Positions 37,706 to 51,278 of a DNA stretch of 64,000 bases are shown one piece after another. Under the pieces are notes generated by a model. That model was given only the letters and a program-made list of their open reading frames with translations, did no database searches and had not been told where the DNA came from. How positions within the stretch are numbered: the stretch's first letter is position 1; each line of letters starts with the position of its first letter. Both the position numbers and the translations under genes were made by a program. Source of the DNA: Progne subis subis (lineage: Eukaryota; Chordata; Aves; Passeriformes; Hirundinidae); NCBI GenBank assembly GCA_022316685.1, contig JAKJHU010000167.1, positions 434,001 to 498,000 of the forward strand, written 5' to 3'.

Positions 37706-40700
37706 CTAGGTAAGTGCAGCCACTCAAAATTCCAGATATCCCTCTTTCTAGAATGTATGAAAATCCACATGAGAGGACAGTACTGGGGTTGCTTATATGC
37801 ACAAGAGCTTCATCACAAAAGACAACTACGTATTGATATGTATGTCTAGTAACACTCCAGGGCAGTGGAGATTTGGATGGCCAAAAAAGAGGTTTCTGGC
37901 TTCCTAAATTCTGTGTGGCAGCTATAAAACAAGAAAGTAGGAACAGACTTTTGGAGAAGAGCAGGGAAAACTGACAACTTTGATTCGTATTCTATCAGTT
38001 TAAATTTTTCAGAAAACTGAATAGATAAAAATCTAAGATTCATCTTTCTGAAAGGGACTACAAAGTTGACAGCTAATTAAATGTCAGTCATCCATTAGGT
38101 TGAGCAGTCCTAAGGACTGAAAATTAACATATTTTTTGAAATAATCCTGTACTAGTTTATGGGCCTTACATTTTACTATTATAATAAAAAAATATTTTCA
38201 AGATTGCACAGACAAGTTCTCTGAGCTAAGAATAAGCAGCACTAAAACTCATGTGTGACATCAGTTTGGCCTCTTTGTTCTCATTAGCTTATTATTCTAG
38301 TGTAGTTTGGTGGAGTATTAGGGCAGCAGACAAAGGAGTCAGTTGTCTATTCAATTCCTTAACCAGCTGCTGCATAAGTTGGATCACAGAATTAATGAAA
38401 TATTGAGTTGTTGGCCTTTAAGGAAAATGAAAACCACACAGAAAAACAGGCTTTCTGTCTCTACCTCTGACATTAAATGTTTTTTATTAAACTTGAAGGT
38501 TCAGTAATTAATCTTTACTACCTAAATATGCAGTTTGACTACCTGTTTTCTAAAAGTGTAGGGTATTCACCAACTTCCATTCACAGAAATTTAGACCTGA
38601 GCAAATATCTTCACCAAACACAGGTGCTTGACTTGAGCATCTGAACCAGTCAAGCAAAGCTGGCAAATAGATATTTTAATATGCCACATATGGAAGCTGA
38701 CAAAATAATTCCTAATACAGATAAACTAGCATGCCAAATCAGGACTACTTATTCCAGAATCAACTGTCATATAAAAATTGTCTCATACATGGCCTAATGA
38801 CCATATTATAAAACATTGATTTAATTTCATGTCTGCTCTTGTTCCAGATAATTTTTACCTGTAAAAAATGTCATTACTTAAAGCTTACTTCTTGTCTCTG
38901 AATTGGTAAATTCCTCGTGTGTCTTAATAGTGTGTATGTTACGACCATACTAGAAGTAAAAGCTGGATGTCCTTCTTCATTTCGTACACACAAGCAACTA
39001 TGATAATCTGCCTTTGTATTTTGGCTACAGCTGCTTTCCAACAGAGCAATTGATTAACAGTCAATGCAATAACAAACACATGAAGATTTATTTAAAATAT
39101 CTCCGTGTAATCTGGTCTGTATTGCCAGTGCTACAATTGCATTGCAGCAATTTGAGACCCGTGACCAGAGAGGTGTTTCATTAAAGATTCCTGTTCTCAG
39201 AGTGCTGGCATTTTTGACAGAATGATTTTACTTATGCATCTCAATCCAAGGGTAATTTTCATTGCTGTTGCTTTGTAAGCATGGCAATTAAATTAAAAAA
39301 AAAAACAACAAACCCTCCAAGTCCTCATTCTGTGAAAAGGTAGTGAATCTATTTTATTTTCTCACTAACTTCAGGATTGTTTTTGTCTCTATAAATTAAA
39401 CATTTTGTCTATCGTAATCTTAGTTCTTATTGAAAAATCCAACTTGTTCAAGGAAATTGAATTAGAAAATAGATACTTTACTCTAAAAACTGTGTAATAA
39501 CCCATGTATTTATTCTATGTCCTATCTCCTATTAAACTTCTGTTAACTGCAGCAAAAGCTGTAATGCGGCCTTCTGGAGAGGGAAAAGAAAAAAGAAACT
39601 AGGCTCTGCTAGTTCCACTAGCCATAGAGCTATTTTAATTTGTGTTTATTGATGTCATTAAAAGAAATCTGAATATTTATGCTTGCACAAAATGCAAATG
39701 TAAATCCATGAGAGTTGGCTGGCCAGGAGGTTTGTTCCAACCAGAATGTACAGCATATGCATTCTTTTCTTCACTCAAAGTATTAATTCTTATTACTCTC
39801 CTTCATGCTTGGAGAGATACAGCCTCCAAATGAGACCTCCAACAAGTTTTCTTGCTGTCTGCTTTTACTGCTTGCTCAGGATCTCCAGTTAGCATTTCTG
39901 TCACAACAAGCAACTTCTGTCTCTGTCTGTTCAGGCTCAGATCTAGTAATCTCCACTCCTACACACCCTGGGTTTTTCACTCAAATGGCTACTATTTTTT
40001 TGTCATTCACTTTTGCACAGTCACTGATTTTCAGAAAACTTGCAGGAACACAGATTTCTATCCATCTTTCAAAACAGGTTGAATTTGGTCAAGACAGTAA
40101 ACATTGGGACTGGCAGGCCATTTGTATGAGTCTCATTTCTTTGGGAATGCATGATTGAATTATGTGTCTCAACCATGCTGGTGCAAGTACTGTCACCTTT
40201 GCAAGGGCCAGTGGTTCCAGATATAGGGTAAGCAGAGATAAACAGTTGTCCCCTTTCTGAACACACCTCCATCAAAGTCTGTCCATTAGACCTGGGCACA
40301 TCCACTGCTAGGATTTTACAAGAAGTCTGTAACAAGACGCTGGAATTTATGTATGCTAACTGTTAACATTAGACATGTAAGTGTGAAAGAAAAAGTAATT
40401 GGTGAATGGCTTACATAATTATTCCTGTCTTTTTCAAGTCAAAAAAAAGGTGACAACCAGGAATGTCAGAGGTTGAAAGTAAACCGTAAGGAAAAGTCAG
40501 CAGGAGGCAGATGTGTGCAAGGACAAAGGAAAAAGGCGGGCAAAACCACACAGGTATTTTAGAGAGCTATGAGTTTCTGATATCTGCAAAATACCATTCC
40601 CAATATAAACAGAGGCGTGTTGTGGGAGGAAAAATTACTTAGGTCTATGAAAAGAAATATCTTACCAGAATTGGTTTCAAATAATTTTTAAAATATTTAC

Positions 40701-42077
40701 TCTGATCTTCACTTGAAGTTAATTTCCTCAGCAGGAGCAGAAGCTCGTCAAGATGTACTTTAACAGAAGGCACTCAAACCAGACTGGCCTACTACTTAAA
40801 ACTGAGCAGGTAAATTGACTTTATACAAGACTCGTGTAAAACTCCTTTAGCACTCATCTAGACAAAGAAAATGATTGCCACGGGCTGGAAATAGTTTTGG
40901 AAAGGTTTCATTTAAAGTAGGTAATTGGTAAGAAGGCTGCTGACTCCTGGTATTTGCATGATTCCCAGCAGCATGGTACTAGCTGCTTTGCTGTCCTTAG
41001 TGGATGCGTACAGACAACTGCACGCCCTTCCAAGAATGTTTACATATCAATATTTTTTTATTGCAGATGATTGGATAAGATGCGGAGATAGATCTAATTT
41101 TTAATGCAATATGTTTAGTACAAAATTGAGGTAATTTCGTCAGAATAATTTGACTCTTTTTTCCAATTTTTTTGCATTATTTCTATGCTTTCTTCCATTA
41201 GCTTTGTTTCCATGTGTTAAAGACACAAGTTTCTCATGTTTATTCTTTTTTACTTTGACAGTTCTGATGGTTTCTCCTGAGACTTGATCTCTTGGCTCTA
41301 ACAAGATACTCCTTTTCCTCATTATAAAGTACCAGTGGGAAGAAGCACTTATTTGACAAAATTAGGCAAAAAGTAAAATAAATAGTTGGTCTAGTATAGT
41401 GTTAAACAGCCTACTCTACTCTGTAGTTGGAGGACTCCTAAATCAATCAATATGTATATACAACACAGAAAGCAAAGAACACAGAAAACAATTTTACTAA
41501 CCTCAGAAAAAGATGTGCAACAGAAGTTGGATGGAATAAGCAGACTGTGATTAAGTGAATTATAGTACTAGTGGTTATTTTTTCCCCTTGTCATAATGTC
41601 ATTTTTGCTGTGGCCAATGGACTTAGCTCACAGCGCAGAACTGTTTTCCAAATGCTGTATCAACAATATTGCCATGTCTTGGCACGTGGGTGAAGTTGAG
41701 CACAGAAAGCCCCACCAATGTCACCAGTATCTCAGGTCAGGATAATAACTACCCATCTGATGAAAAATCAATGCGGAAAGCACCAAACTTACTAGTAAAC
41801 AAATCTTTAGAGAGGCATAATTTAACCTTTATTTTAGTCTGAGGCGAAACCCAGCAATTTGGATCCTTATAAAAGCACCTAGTATTATGCCAGCTAAATA
41901 GGCACCAGTGAGCCCAAGGCTTTTGGACATAAATTTTATCCAGACTTTATAAATCCTGTGTGAATCTTCAGATGGCACAAGGCTTTTGAAAGTCTAGAAC
42001 TGTTGTCTAAATGAGCTGTGGCAGAAATTCTGAGGAGGTGTAATATGTAGACTCAGTTCTAGTCTGGTCATTGGTTG

Positions 42078-42155
42078 CCTTCCTTCCTTCCTTCCTTCCT
42101 TCCTTCCTTCCTTCCTTCCTTCCTCCCTTCCTTCCTTCCTTCTTTCCTTCCTTCT
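42078..42155 (+). repeat. (CTTC)n microsatellite
   Basis: About 19 tetranucleotide units with two or three substitutions near 42123-42142. Confidence 0.95.
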
Positions 42156-42636
42156 TGTCACTATTTGGATTCAGGAACATAATCCATGTTAATTGCATAT
42201 ATTTGTTTTGGATAATTGTTTGAATGACTCTTTATCATAAAATAAACATTACCTATAACCGGTTATGTTAGAAATGGCAATGAGGAATTCAGACTGATGG
42301 TTTTAAAGGACTACACTGCATTTGTTTTCACCTCTCACTTGCAACTCATAGAACTTATTCATGGAACTGAAATTATGTGTTTGCTTTTCTCTGCATTATT
42401 TCCTAATATGAAACTGGTAGTCATGCTTATTTATTAAGGTAAACAAAAGCACCCATTGTTTTGATAGCTAAGATACTAAGTTATTTAATTAATGCCATGA
42501 ATGTGCCTTAAATTATGAGAAATTGCGAGTATTTTTTACTGTATTTGCTTTCTGTTTTAAAAATTGACAATAATGCCAAGGCTATATGTATGACACCTTC
42601 CAAACAAAACACACTCTAAATTTAGTTGTGCAAAGT

Positions 42637-43296
42637 TGTTGGGGAAGATGAAAATTTCACAGGAAAGTCTTACAGATATGAATGCTTAGCAGAAGGTTCA
42701 CTAGAAATTAAAGCAAGTTTTGATATAGAAGACAAAACAATGTTTAAGTTAGGGATTACTGAGTTAGTTGTTACTAGGTAAAGGTTAAGATGAGTTGGAA
42801 GGAAACTTTTATGGCTAAGAACAAAGGATAAGTAGTCTACAAACAAAAAACATGTTTTTACCAAGTAAAGAGAAGAACTATAGGCAAACAAAAACATGTT
42901 TTTACCAAGTAGAGAAAAGGTCTAAGAATTTTCCACTGCAAGAAAACAGAAAAACAACTTTAAGTTTAAAATGTAACATATTAACTTATGTGATTGGATA
43001 GTACTAACCATAATATGGTAATGATAGTAGCTGTGATAGGCTATACGTAAATGTAAAGTTATTGTGTATGATGCTGATTGGTTATTATGTATTAAGATGC
43101 TTGGCAAAGAAAACTAAATAATGCATTGTAACCAGAACTAAGGTGTCCTCGGGCTTGCCTATAAGCTGTAGCTGGCAGCTTTAGGCTTGGCTCTGTCACC
43201 CACGACCCAGAAATGCTATAATGTCTTCTATACAATAAACAGCATTTTGAAGAGCCAGCTGTTGTCCCAACATCCTTTGTCAACACATCTTCTACA
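42637..43296 (+). mobile_element. Solo ERV LTR with 6-bp target duplication (ERVK-like)
   Basis: The element starts TGTTGGGG and ends TTCTACA. It is flanked by a perfect 6-base direct repeat CAAAGT (42631-42636 and 43297-43302), so both ends are fixed. The + orientation is given by, in order, a tandem pair of 34-base U3 repeats (42840 and 42885), a reversed CCAAT (GATTGGTTATT near 43076), a TATA-like TATAAGC at 43160, and AATAAA at 43234. Six-base duplications are usual for ERVK-class elements. No internal retroviral genes lie beside it, so it is a solo LTR left by recombination. Confidence 0.88.
42840..42918 (+). repeat. Tandem 34-base repeats in the LTR U3 region
   Basis: Two near-identical blocks, AACATGTTTTTACCAAGTA and flanks, start at 42840 and 42885 (period 45). 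Direct repeats in U3 commonly carry enhancer sites. Confidence 0.8.
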
Positions 43297-43302
43297 CAAA
43301 GT

Positions 43303-44957
43303 GTAATCACAGGAATCTAAATATATGAGTGTAAGAAATTTTAATTCTGCACAATAAATAGAAGCAGGTTGACTTATGTTATAAAAAATGTGAGATACAA
43401 GCTTTCTTTTTGTGAGACCCTTATTTTGCTCTCCAAGGCTAGAGTCAAAATCCGTGATTTTGATAAGCAGATAAGCAATAATTCATAATTCAATCCACTT
43501 TTCCTCAAATGTAAATATTTTTCTTACTTAATCAACATTATTTAAATTCCAGACAATATTACTTGTTCAGCAAAATAGTAAATTCTGTCTGTAGTCTGAG
43601 ATTAGAGGACAGAAGATCTTGATGAAGAAGCAGGAGACAGTTAAAAAAAATCCATTACTGATTTCAAAGCTGGCCAATTCTTAATTGATTGAGACTCAGA
43701 AGGCATAAAGTGACATCAGCCTTTATGACTGTAACTGAATAGAAAGTCTCTAATATTTTTTGAAAAGTCTTTAACATTGATATTAACATATAAACAAGGC
43801 AAATCTGGTGTTTTGCAATCTGGTGAAATTGGATGCATTTACATGGGTGTGAGCCTTATTAGTAAGGGATACAAAGAGAAGTAGTAAATTTCTTAGAAGA
43901 TGCAGATGACTTGGTATTTTCAAAAATGAATGACATTAACCTATCCCCAGTATATACACTCAGCTATTTCAGTGATGTTATAAGTGAACTTGTCCTTCTC
44001 ATATAACTACCAAAAATTATGCAGAAATTACATAATAAAGCAGCATAATGGCTTGCAACAAAGCAATTTCTCAAAGGGTATTTAGAAGCAGTTTGAGAGT
44101 ATTAAGATTGGGGTGATACAGTTTGTCTTGCAGTGTGGTCTTTCCTCTCTTTGTCCATTACTGGAATCAGTTCATCAGTAATAATTCCGTTATAAAATTG
44201 CTTCAATTTGTAGCTTTCCAGAGCAAAATCTACTCATTTGGACAGCTTTCCTCACAAGAGAATGGAGAATTAGTGTCGTGGGCTACATCAAAATCAGTTG
44301 TTACTGCAGCACAAGGTGTCTGATTCTGATTTCAGAAGTGATGGTGCTAATAAATAGTTACAACAAAGGAAAAAGAAACAATCTGCATCAGTGTGGAAAA
44401 TGGGTACTGAGATAGAAGGAGGGAAAAAACTCACATAATGTTATGTGATTACACAACAGAGAAATTGAGACTAAAATATGTTTCAGAAACCTATTTCTAC
44501 CTACATATGGGTATTTTAAAGTAAATAAAATATTGTGAAGGCCTTTTTTCTGTTTTGTTGGTGTACTATTGCTTTCTATAGTTTTTGTGTATGACATCTT
44601 GACAGTGTGTAGTTTCAGTGGTTAACTGATAAATCCCACCCCCACAGGATTGTTTCCAGCTCCACCTGCTGGTCTGAAACTCACCATTTCCATCGAGTTC
44701 TGGAGTTGGCTCTGTGTTTGGTTCTGGCTAAATTCTTATTTTTAGGCTTGAAAATTCAGGTAAAGGCTAAATGCATTTTATTTAACCAGTCTTTTCAGTA
44801 TTTCTATTAAAGCAGTAGATGTTTTGCAGATATTTAGCAATTTTCATCCTGAAGAGTCAAAATATTTTATAACTGCAACATGCAGGCCTGGGCCCTGCAG
44901 GTGGATTGCTGAGGTACTGCTGTGATTTGCCTCTGAGCATGACCTGAGTCTTGCACT
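43303..44957. other. AT-rich non-coding DNA
   Basis: No gene or recognised repeat seen. Confidence 0.5.
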
Positions 44958-45020
44958 GAATCACAGAATCACAGAATGTTCCGAGCTCGAAGCGACCCAC
45001 CAGGATCATCGAGCCTTTAT
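44958..45020 (-). repeat. CR1 3' terminus remnant
   Basis: A doubled AATCACAG unit, then AATGTTCCGAGCTCGAAGCG and GGATCATCGAGCC, is the CR1 3' tail with its octamer repeat in reverse. Confidence 0.8.
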
Positions 45021-46059
45021 GCACTTGCGTCTCAATAATCTTTACACTGATCTCCTGTACCTAAGGATTAGAATTTGGCCTTTAAATACATGATGGCCTT
45101 TTGCTGAGACCACTGTCCATCCAATGGAGAAATATGCTTTAATTGTCTCCTGTGCAGTTTACTCACTACTTTGCCTAATATTGGGGTTTAAGACCATCTT
45201 TGATTTTCCTTCTATATTAGAGCAGCAGTTATCTCAAAAATATCCAGTGGGTCATTATAGTTTATGTGTGCCTCATGCTACAGATCATATGAAAGAAAGT
45301 ATTATGAAGGCATTGTCTAAAACATGATGGATCACATAGGAAACATCAATAAGGCAAGAGAAATATGTTGTGTGGAAAACTATATGTCTTAGGGAAGAAA
45401 ATATAATAGATCAGCAAAAGAAAAGTGTGATTTCAAACAATTTTTCTATCTAGATTTTGGATGAGGCCTTCATTTATACTCAGTAACATTCCAAACAGAT
45501 CCTTATTTCAACATAATGTCTTGGATGTGAATATCTACATGTAAAAGTTATCTTTTCATCCAGAAGAACAGTTTATTTCTGTGCAAACAAATTAATTTTT
45601 CATGTGTGAATATGTCTGGATTATTATTAGTAAAGGCAATGATGTTTTAAAAGAAACAATCCTATTTCCTGGTTTCATGAATTTTGAATTATTTTTAACT
45701 TTTTCTATGTAACAGCTTGCAATGACAGGGCCCACCCTCCTTATTTTCTCATATACAGAACCTAGCCAATAGTGTAATGTAAGGACATTTCATGAAAGAT
45801 AGGGAGAGTTTTCCTAGAAGGAGACTAAACCTCATTTTTACCTCTCCTAGGCAAGGATCAGTTGACCACAGAGATGCAGTTCTTGTATTACGTAGCAAAT
45901 TCCTCTTACAGATCTGATTATTTAAGAATGATTCGGCAGTCCTGTGTTTAGCCTAATGATCTGTTTCCTGAGTTTCCCACTGAGTATTTGCATTTGTTTT
46001 CTTCGTTTACTTCTTGTATAGGAGCATCAGTAGATGTTATACTTCCAGTTCTCAGTCTG
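45021..46059. other. AT-rich non-coding DNA
   Basis: No gene or recognised repeat seen between the two CR1 pieces. Confidence 0.5.
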
Positions 46060-46656
46060 GGGGTGCTGGTTGGCAGCAGCTCAGCAGGAGCCAGGTGATG
46101 AAGAAGGGAGATGGTCCCTCTGAGCTCGGCATTGGTGCGGCCTCACCATGAGACCCACATGCAGCATTGAGCACGTCGAGTATTGGAGAATGGCATGGAG
46201 GTCCTCAGACGCTGCTGGAGGAGGCAGCCGAGCTGGTGAGGAGCTGGAAGGCATGTCCTGGAAGGAGCATCTGAGGGCTCTGGGCCTGTCTGGTTTGGAA
46301 AGAAGGCAGCTAAGGTGTGAGCTCTGGGATTTTTACCAATTCCTGAGCAGTGGACATGGAGAGGCAGGTGCTGTGCCCTTCTCTCTGGGATCCAGGGACA
46401 GGATGTGTGGGAATGTCTCAAAGCTGCACCAGGAGAGGTTCAGACTAGACATGAAAGAACATTTCTTTACCAGGAGAGTGGCCATGTGCTATAACAGGTC
46501 TCATGGAGAGGGAGTTGATGTCCCAAGTATTGAAGAGATATTTGGGCAGTCACCTTGATAACAAACTTCGACTTTTGGTCAACCCTTGAGAAGACAGGCA
46601 GCTGTACTAGATGATTGTTGTAGGTTTCTTCCAACTGAAATAGTCCATTCCATTTG
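46060..46656 (+). repeat. CR1 LINE, long 3' part including terminus
   Basis: Sense-orientation CR1 3' half: AGCTGGTGAGGAGCTGGAAG, CACCAGGAGAGGTTCAGACT, TTCTTTACCAGGAGAGTGGC, CTAGATGATTGTTGTAGGTT and the end CCATTCCATT. The 136-codon open frame inside it is a remnant of the LINE reading frame, not a host gene. Confidence 0.85.
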
Positions 46657-47800
46657 AAACATTGCGTACAATACCCTTGCTTTAAAATGTCCATCCATTC
46701 TTTTGTTTTTCATAAGTAAGTTAGATAGCTATTAATTAGAACTAAGATTTGGTGCATTTATACAAAAGCATTAGGACTATGTACATTTAAATCAAGGAAA
46801 TTAAATTGATTTCTAGTTTTGCACAAGTGTCATTGGGAATGAGAAATGCAGCATACATTATACAAGCAACCTGACTGTAGGCTTCTCAGTATTTGCAAAA
46901 TACTACTGCAGTTAGTCCAGAAGAGTGGCACATATCAAGGCAATCAACAAGTAAAAACAAAGCTACATTTCCAAACCAGTGAAAACAGATATCCTCAAAC
47001 TGTTTCCAAGGAAAAGGGTATATTTTCAATAAATTATAAAACATATATTTTAATGTATGTCAGTGGTGTCCAAGCCCAAGTTCCTATTGCAAAACTGGGA
47101 ACACAACGCTGGTGCAGCCAGTATCTTCATATTGATTTTATTTTTTGCTTCATTTAACACCTTGTATTACGAAAATTTATGGGTATACTAACCATCATGG
47201 TTTGTGAGAAGATCCATAAGCCCCATAGCATATCAGGGCTGTTGCTTGATAATCAGTCTAGAGAGCTAAGAAAGACTATTACAGGATGTCTGCCATTGTA
47301 GGACATGAAAGAAAGATAAGAGACTCCAAATATTTCAGAGCATAGAAAAAAAAGCTATATTATCTAATTCTTACTACCTTTTATAAGGTGTTCCGATACA
47401 GACTTGACATGATTGGTGAATAGGAGTGACACCTCTCTAATCCCATTGATGAAACTAGAGAAACAGCAAAACACCACCTGGAGAAAGATTGTTTTGAGAA
47501 AGGATAGTTGTTTGCCAAGATTGTTTTGAGAAGAAGCTTTCTTGAGAAATTTTTCCTCCGGAAAAAGTTAGCAGCTGCTGGCAGGCTAAAATCTCTCAGG
47601 CCCAGAAATATCAGGCCCAAAGATGTCAGTAATATTTGCAAGTATAAGTTTAATACTAGTCAGTTACATATACAAAGCTTATTTACTTGAGTGAAGTCCA
47701 CAGAAGCACTTCCAAGGTATCAGTAATCACACCACTAGCAGATACTAGATGCAATATTAGCTTTTATGAGAATCTGAAGAGATGTCAGTTTCTGCACGGG
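46657..47800. other. AT-rich non-coding DNA
   Basis: Two copies of AGATTGTTTTGAGAA near 47486 and 47518 form a small local duplication. No gene seen. Confidence 0.5.
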
Positions 47801-48070
47801 TGTCCTGGTTTAACTTGGACAGAGTTCATTTTTTTCTCAGTATCTGGTCCAGTGAGTGCTGTGTTTTGGATTCAGTGTGAGACTAATATTGATGTTGTGA
47901 TGCTTTTGGTTGTTGCTCAGCAGTGGTCATCCTAAGTCAAGAACTTTTCAGTTTCCTGTGCTCTGTCAGCAAGGAGGTGCACAAGAAGCTGGGGAGAAGC
48001 ATGTCCAGGACAGCAGATCTGAGCTGGCCGAAGGGATACTCCATTCCACAGAGCATCACAGGACATGAAA
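47801..48070 (+). mobile_element. 5' part of a truncated ERV LTR
   Basis: Starts with the LTR edge TGTCCTGGTTTAACTTGGAC. It continues with AGTGCTGTGTTTTGGATTC, TTCCTGTGCTCTGTCAGCAA and GCACAAGAAGCTGGGGAGAA, all typical of a frequent avian ERV LTR. It fades after GGATACTCCATTCCACAGAG, so the 3' part is lost. Confidence 0.78.
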
Positions 48071-50159
48071 TGCCACATTAATATGTATGAACTACAGGTC
48101 TGTAAATGCTTATCTGTAAATGCTTATTAACTAAAAATTAAATTTCCAGATTCTAAGTGTGAACTCATATGAAAGTACTCCAGTGACAAAGGGGCAACTT
48201 CCTAAAAAAAAAAAAAAAGAAAAAAAAAAAAGTTACATTATATCCTTTCCCTACCGGCCAGCTGATGTAAGACAAATGCTTATCCTCATTTCTTGATTCC
48301 AACAGTTGTCTCTATCTGAATTTCAAACCCATCCATGTGCTGGTCTTTGTTAGAAGCAGTAAATTCCTCTCTGTTGCCAAGAAAACCTTATTTTGCAGTG
48401 ATTTGTCTACTTTCTTGCATTTCACTTGCCTCCTGTACATAAAAGCAGTTGAAAATACTGCAAACAATTGTCTCTTGAGATCATGATCTCTGACCTTTAT
48501 CTGCATGTAACAACAGCTTAAATTCCACATTTTGTTCAGCATAGGATTCACACAAAAGTCTTCTAAATAGGCTCTACCAGCTGCTATTCAGAGCTGCTCC
48601 CATTGCAAAAGCCTTTTCTTCCACATTTCATTGTTGTAGAAGTAAAATATTACTGGTTATATTTTTAGAACTTTTTAGTCCTTTACATCTTTAATGAGAA
48701 GTGGATATGCTACTAGTCTGTCATGCATTTTCTTTCTATGACTTTCTGGCAAACACAGCTAAATCATCAGTCAAAACACTAGAGTTTTTATGTTAATAAT
48801 TTGAATTGTGGTTTGAAAAATGCAGTTGTTTCACTAATGTTTTAGTTCCTATCTACTCAACAAACATGTACAAAGAAAGCAGATACTTCTAGCTGTGATA
48901 ATTTATTGTTTTGACAGCTTGTGGCAAAATCTCCTTTGGCTACTTTTGGAAGCAATAGTTTTGTTAGTAGTCTCAAGCTCTAAAAATGAAAAGGTTAAGT
49001 ACTACTTAACTATACTAAGAATCTGATTTAAAATGTAAGATCTAAGGTTTTTTTTTCTATCTTATGAATGTGGTGTTATATATTTGTTATTTAGGCTGCA
49101 CAGTTTGGATAAAAATAGTTTATTATTTACAGAAGTCAAAAATTGTACAAAGCATCTAAATGAAATGGTTTTTATATTGTATTTGATAATTAAAATTAAG
49201 AAGAGGAGAAACAAGCAAACAAACCAGAAAATTACTTGACGCTGTGGAAGACAAAGCCATTCTTGTTTCCCTAAAATGCAAACCCACTCAAAGTTATAAA
49301 CAGCCCTCTGAGTCACTGGGGTATGACCTCTAAATGGAACACAAAAAAGCAATAGGACCTGTATTCTGTAAGGACTGTGTATTTCCCCTAAGGCTCTAAC
49401 CAAAAACCCCCAAGCAAATGGTATCTGCAGTGTGGGAACATGCTACCTCACTTACAACACTCACAACTCACAATCCCATCCTGGGTAACCCTTCCATCCT
49501 CTTCCCCTGTGCACAGCTTCTCAGGCACTGGGTCGAGGCTTTTAGAACCTTTTTGGATCACACATCTATCCTGGCATGCGGGAGAAGACAAAAAATTATC
49601 TTTGAGACTGCAGATAAAAAGAAAGAAGTAAAAGTTATTAGCAGCTGCCACTTCCTGTATGCATCTTGAGAAGATAGGTTCACTAGCTGGAACACAAAAT
49701 AACACATAAAAGTTCCCCCTTTTCCAGATCAAGGTAATATGGTCAAAACCTAATCCCTTTTTATGTAAGACGCTGCATATGAGACACCCTATGGGTTTGG
49801 GCACAATATTAGAAAGGAAATAATCTAATTAATTTGTTTCAGATTTGCCAAATTTCACACAATCTTGCCTCAAACGAAAAAGCCATATGTCACTAACCAG
49901 AGATTCAGATTTCAGGTTCAGTCCCTCCAGGCAGTAAGATTTAGATTTACCTGGGGGTATGTGCATAACACTAATAGAGCCATCTTCCCAGCAGAGCTAT
50001 CAAACTCACACTTGTGAGAAAGGAAAAAGTCAGTAGTTGACAGAGATTTAGCTTGACACATTTCCTACTTATGGAACATTCAAGGAATAAACAAACAAGT
50101 CTCCCTATACAAGATCAGAAAATGAGCATCCAAGACACTATTTTGTTTCCAACAGTGTC
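48071..50159. other. AT-rich non-coding DNA
   Basis: CTGTAAATGCTTAT is doubled near 48101 and an A-rich tract lies at 48205-48231. No gene seen. Confidence 0.5.
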
Positions 50160-51278
50160 TGTGTGGTAGGTTCACCTTGTCTGGCTGACAGATGCTCACT
50201 AGGCCACTCTCCCACTCCACCTCTTCAAGAGCTCAGGGGGAGAAATAAGATGAAAAATTATGTGGCTTGAGATAAAGACAGACAGAACACTTACTAATTA
50301 CCATCAGGGGCAAAATAAAACTGACTGGGAGAAGATTAATTTCATTTATTGCCAATTTAAAATTGAGCAGGATGGTGAGAAACAAAGCCAAAATGAAAAT
50401 CAATCTCCTGCCCCTTCCCCTATTTTCCAGGCTCAACTTTACTGTTTTGTTCTGACTCTTCTACCTCCTCTCCCATGAGCAGTGCAGTGGGGATGGGGAA
50501 TGGGATTGCACTATGCAGCAATAAAGCATTCCTGTTATCAACACTGTTTTCATCACAAATCCAAAACATAGGGCCGTACAAGCTACTATGAAAAAAATTA
50601 TCTCAGAGAACACCAGTACACACTTCTCTACCACACCTTCCTCTTCATGCTGTTTCCCTTCTCCAGCATGGGATCCCTTCCACAGGGTACAGTCCTTCAC
50701 AAACTGCTTGAGCATAGGTCCTTTCCATGGGCTGCTGTTACTTAAGAACTGTTCCAGCATGGGCCCTTTCTATGGGGTACAGTCCCTCAGGAAGAGACTG
50801 TTACAGTGTGGGTCCCCCCCAGACCACAGATCCTGCTAGAAAACCAGCTCCTGTCACCTCCCTCTGGACCACAGTTTCTGCCAGTAGACCATCCTGGTGT
50901 GGAGTCCTGCACAGGCCACAGGGCCTCAACACACATCATCAAGGTCTTCCTCATGCGCTACAGGGGAATCTCTGCTCTGGTGTGTGGAGCACCTCCTCTC
51001 CTTCCTTCACTGATCTTGGTTGTCTTGGCAGGATTATTATATATTTTTCTCACTCCACTTTCACTCAGCTGCTTTACAGTGTTTCTACACTTTCTTACAT
51101 GTTATCACAGGGGCACCGCTGGCCTTACTGATGGGCTCAGCTTTGGGCAGCAGTGGATCTGTCTTGGAGATGGCTGGAACTGACTCTGTTGGACAAAGGG
51201 GAAACTCCCATGTTTTTTTGCAGAAGCCACCCCTGCAGTCTTCCCACTACCAATTCCTTGCCATGTAAGCCCTATACA
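50160..51278 (-). mobile_element. Long ERV solo LTR with internal tandem units
   Basis: A roughly 1.1 kb avian ERV LTR. The + strand begins TGTGTGGTAGGTTCACC and ends near CCATGTAAGCCCTATACA. The - strand has AATAAA at 50350-50345, near its 3' end. Four degenerate units of about 46-49 bases start near 50666, 50712, 50757 and 50806 with the theme GCATGGGTCC. Such imperfect repeats are typical of this family. The flanks show no clear target duplication, so the ends are approximate. Open frames of 80-134 codons here are not genes. Confidence 0.82.

Larger units (their letters stand above)
36591..42636. other. AT-rich intergenic or intronic DNA
   Basis: Holds the long G tract, a CR1 remnant and the CTTC microsatellite. 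A further acceptor-like CTTTTCCCCAG ends at 36962, but no exon could be closed after it. Confidence 0.45.

Noticed and set aside
46148..46558. 136-codon frame that might be a gene
   Set aside because: It lies wholly within a sense-oriented CR1 3' region and is LINE remnant sequence.
50727..51183. Overlapping 134- and 125-codon frames
   Set aside because: They lie inside an ERV LTR, antisense to it, and LTRs of this type do not code for protein.
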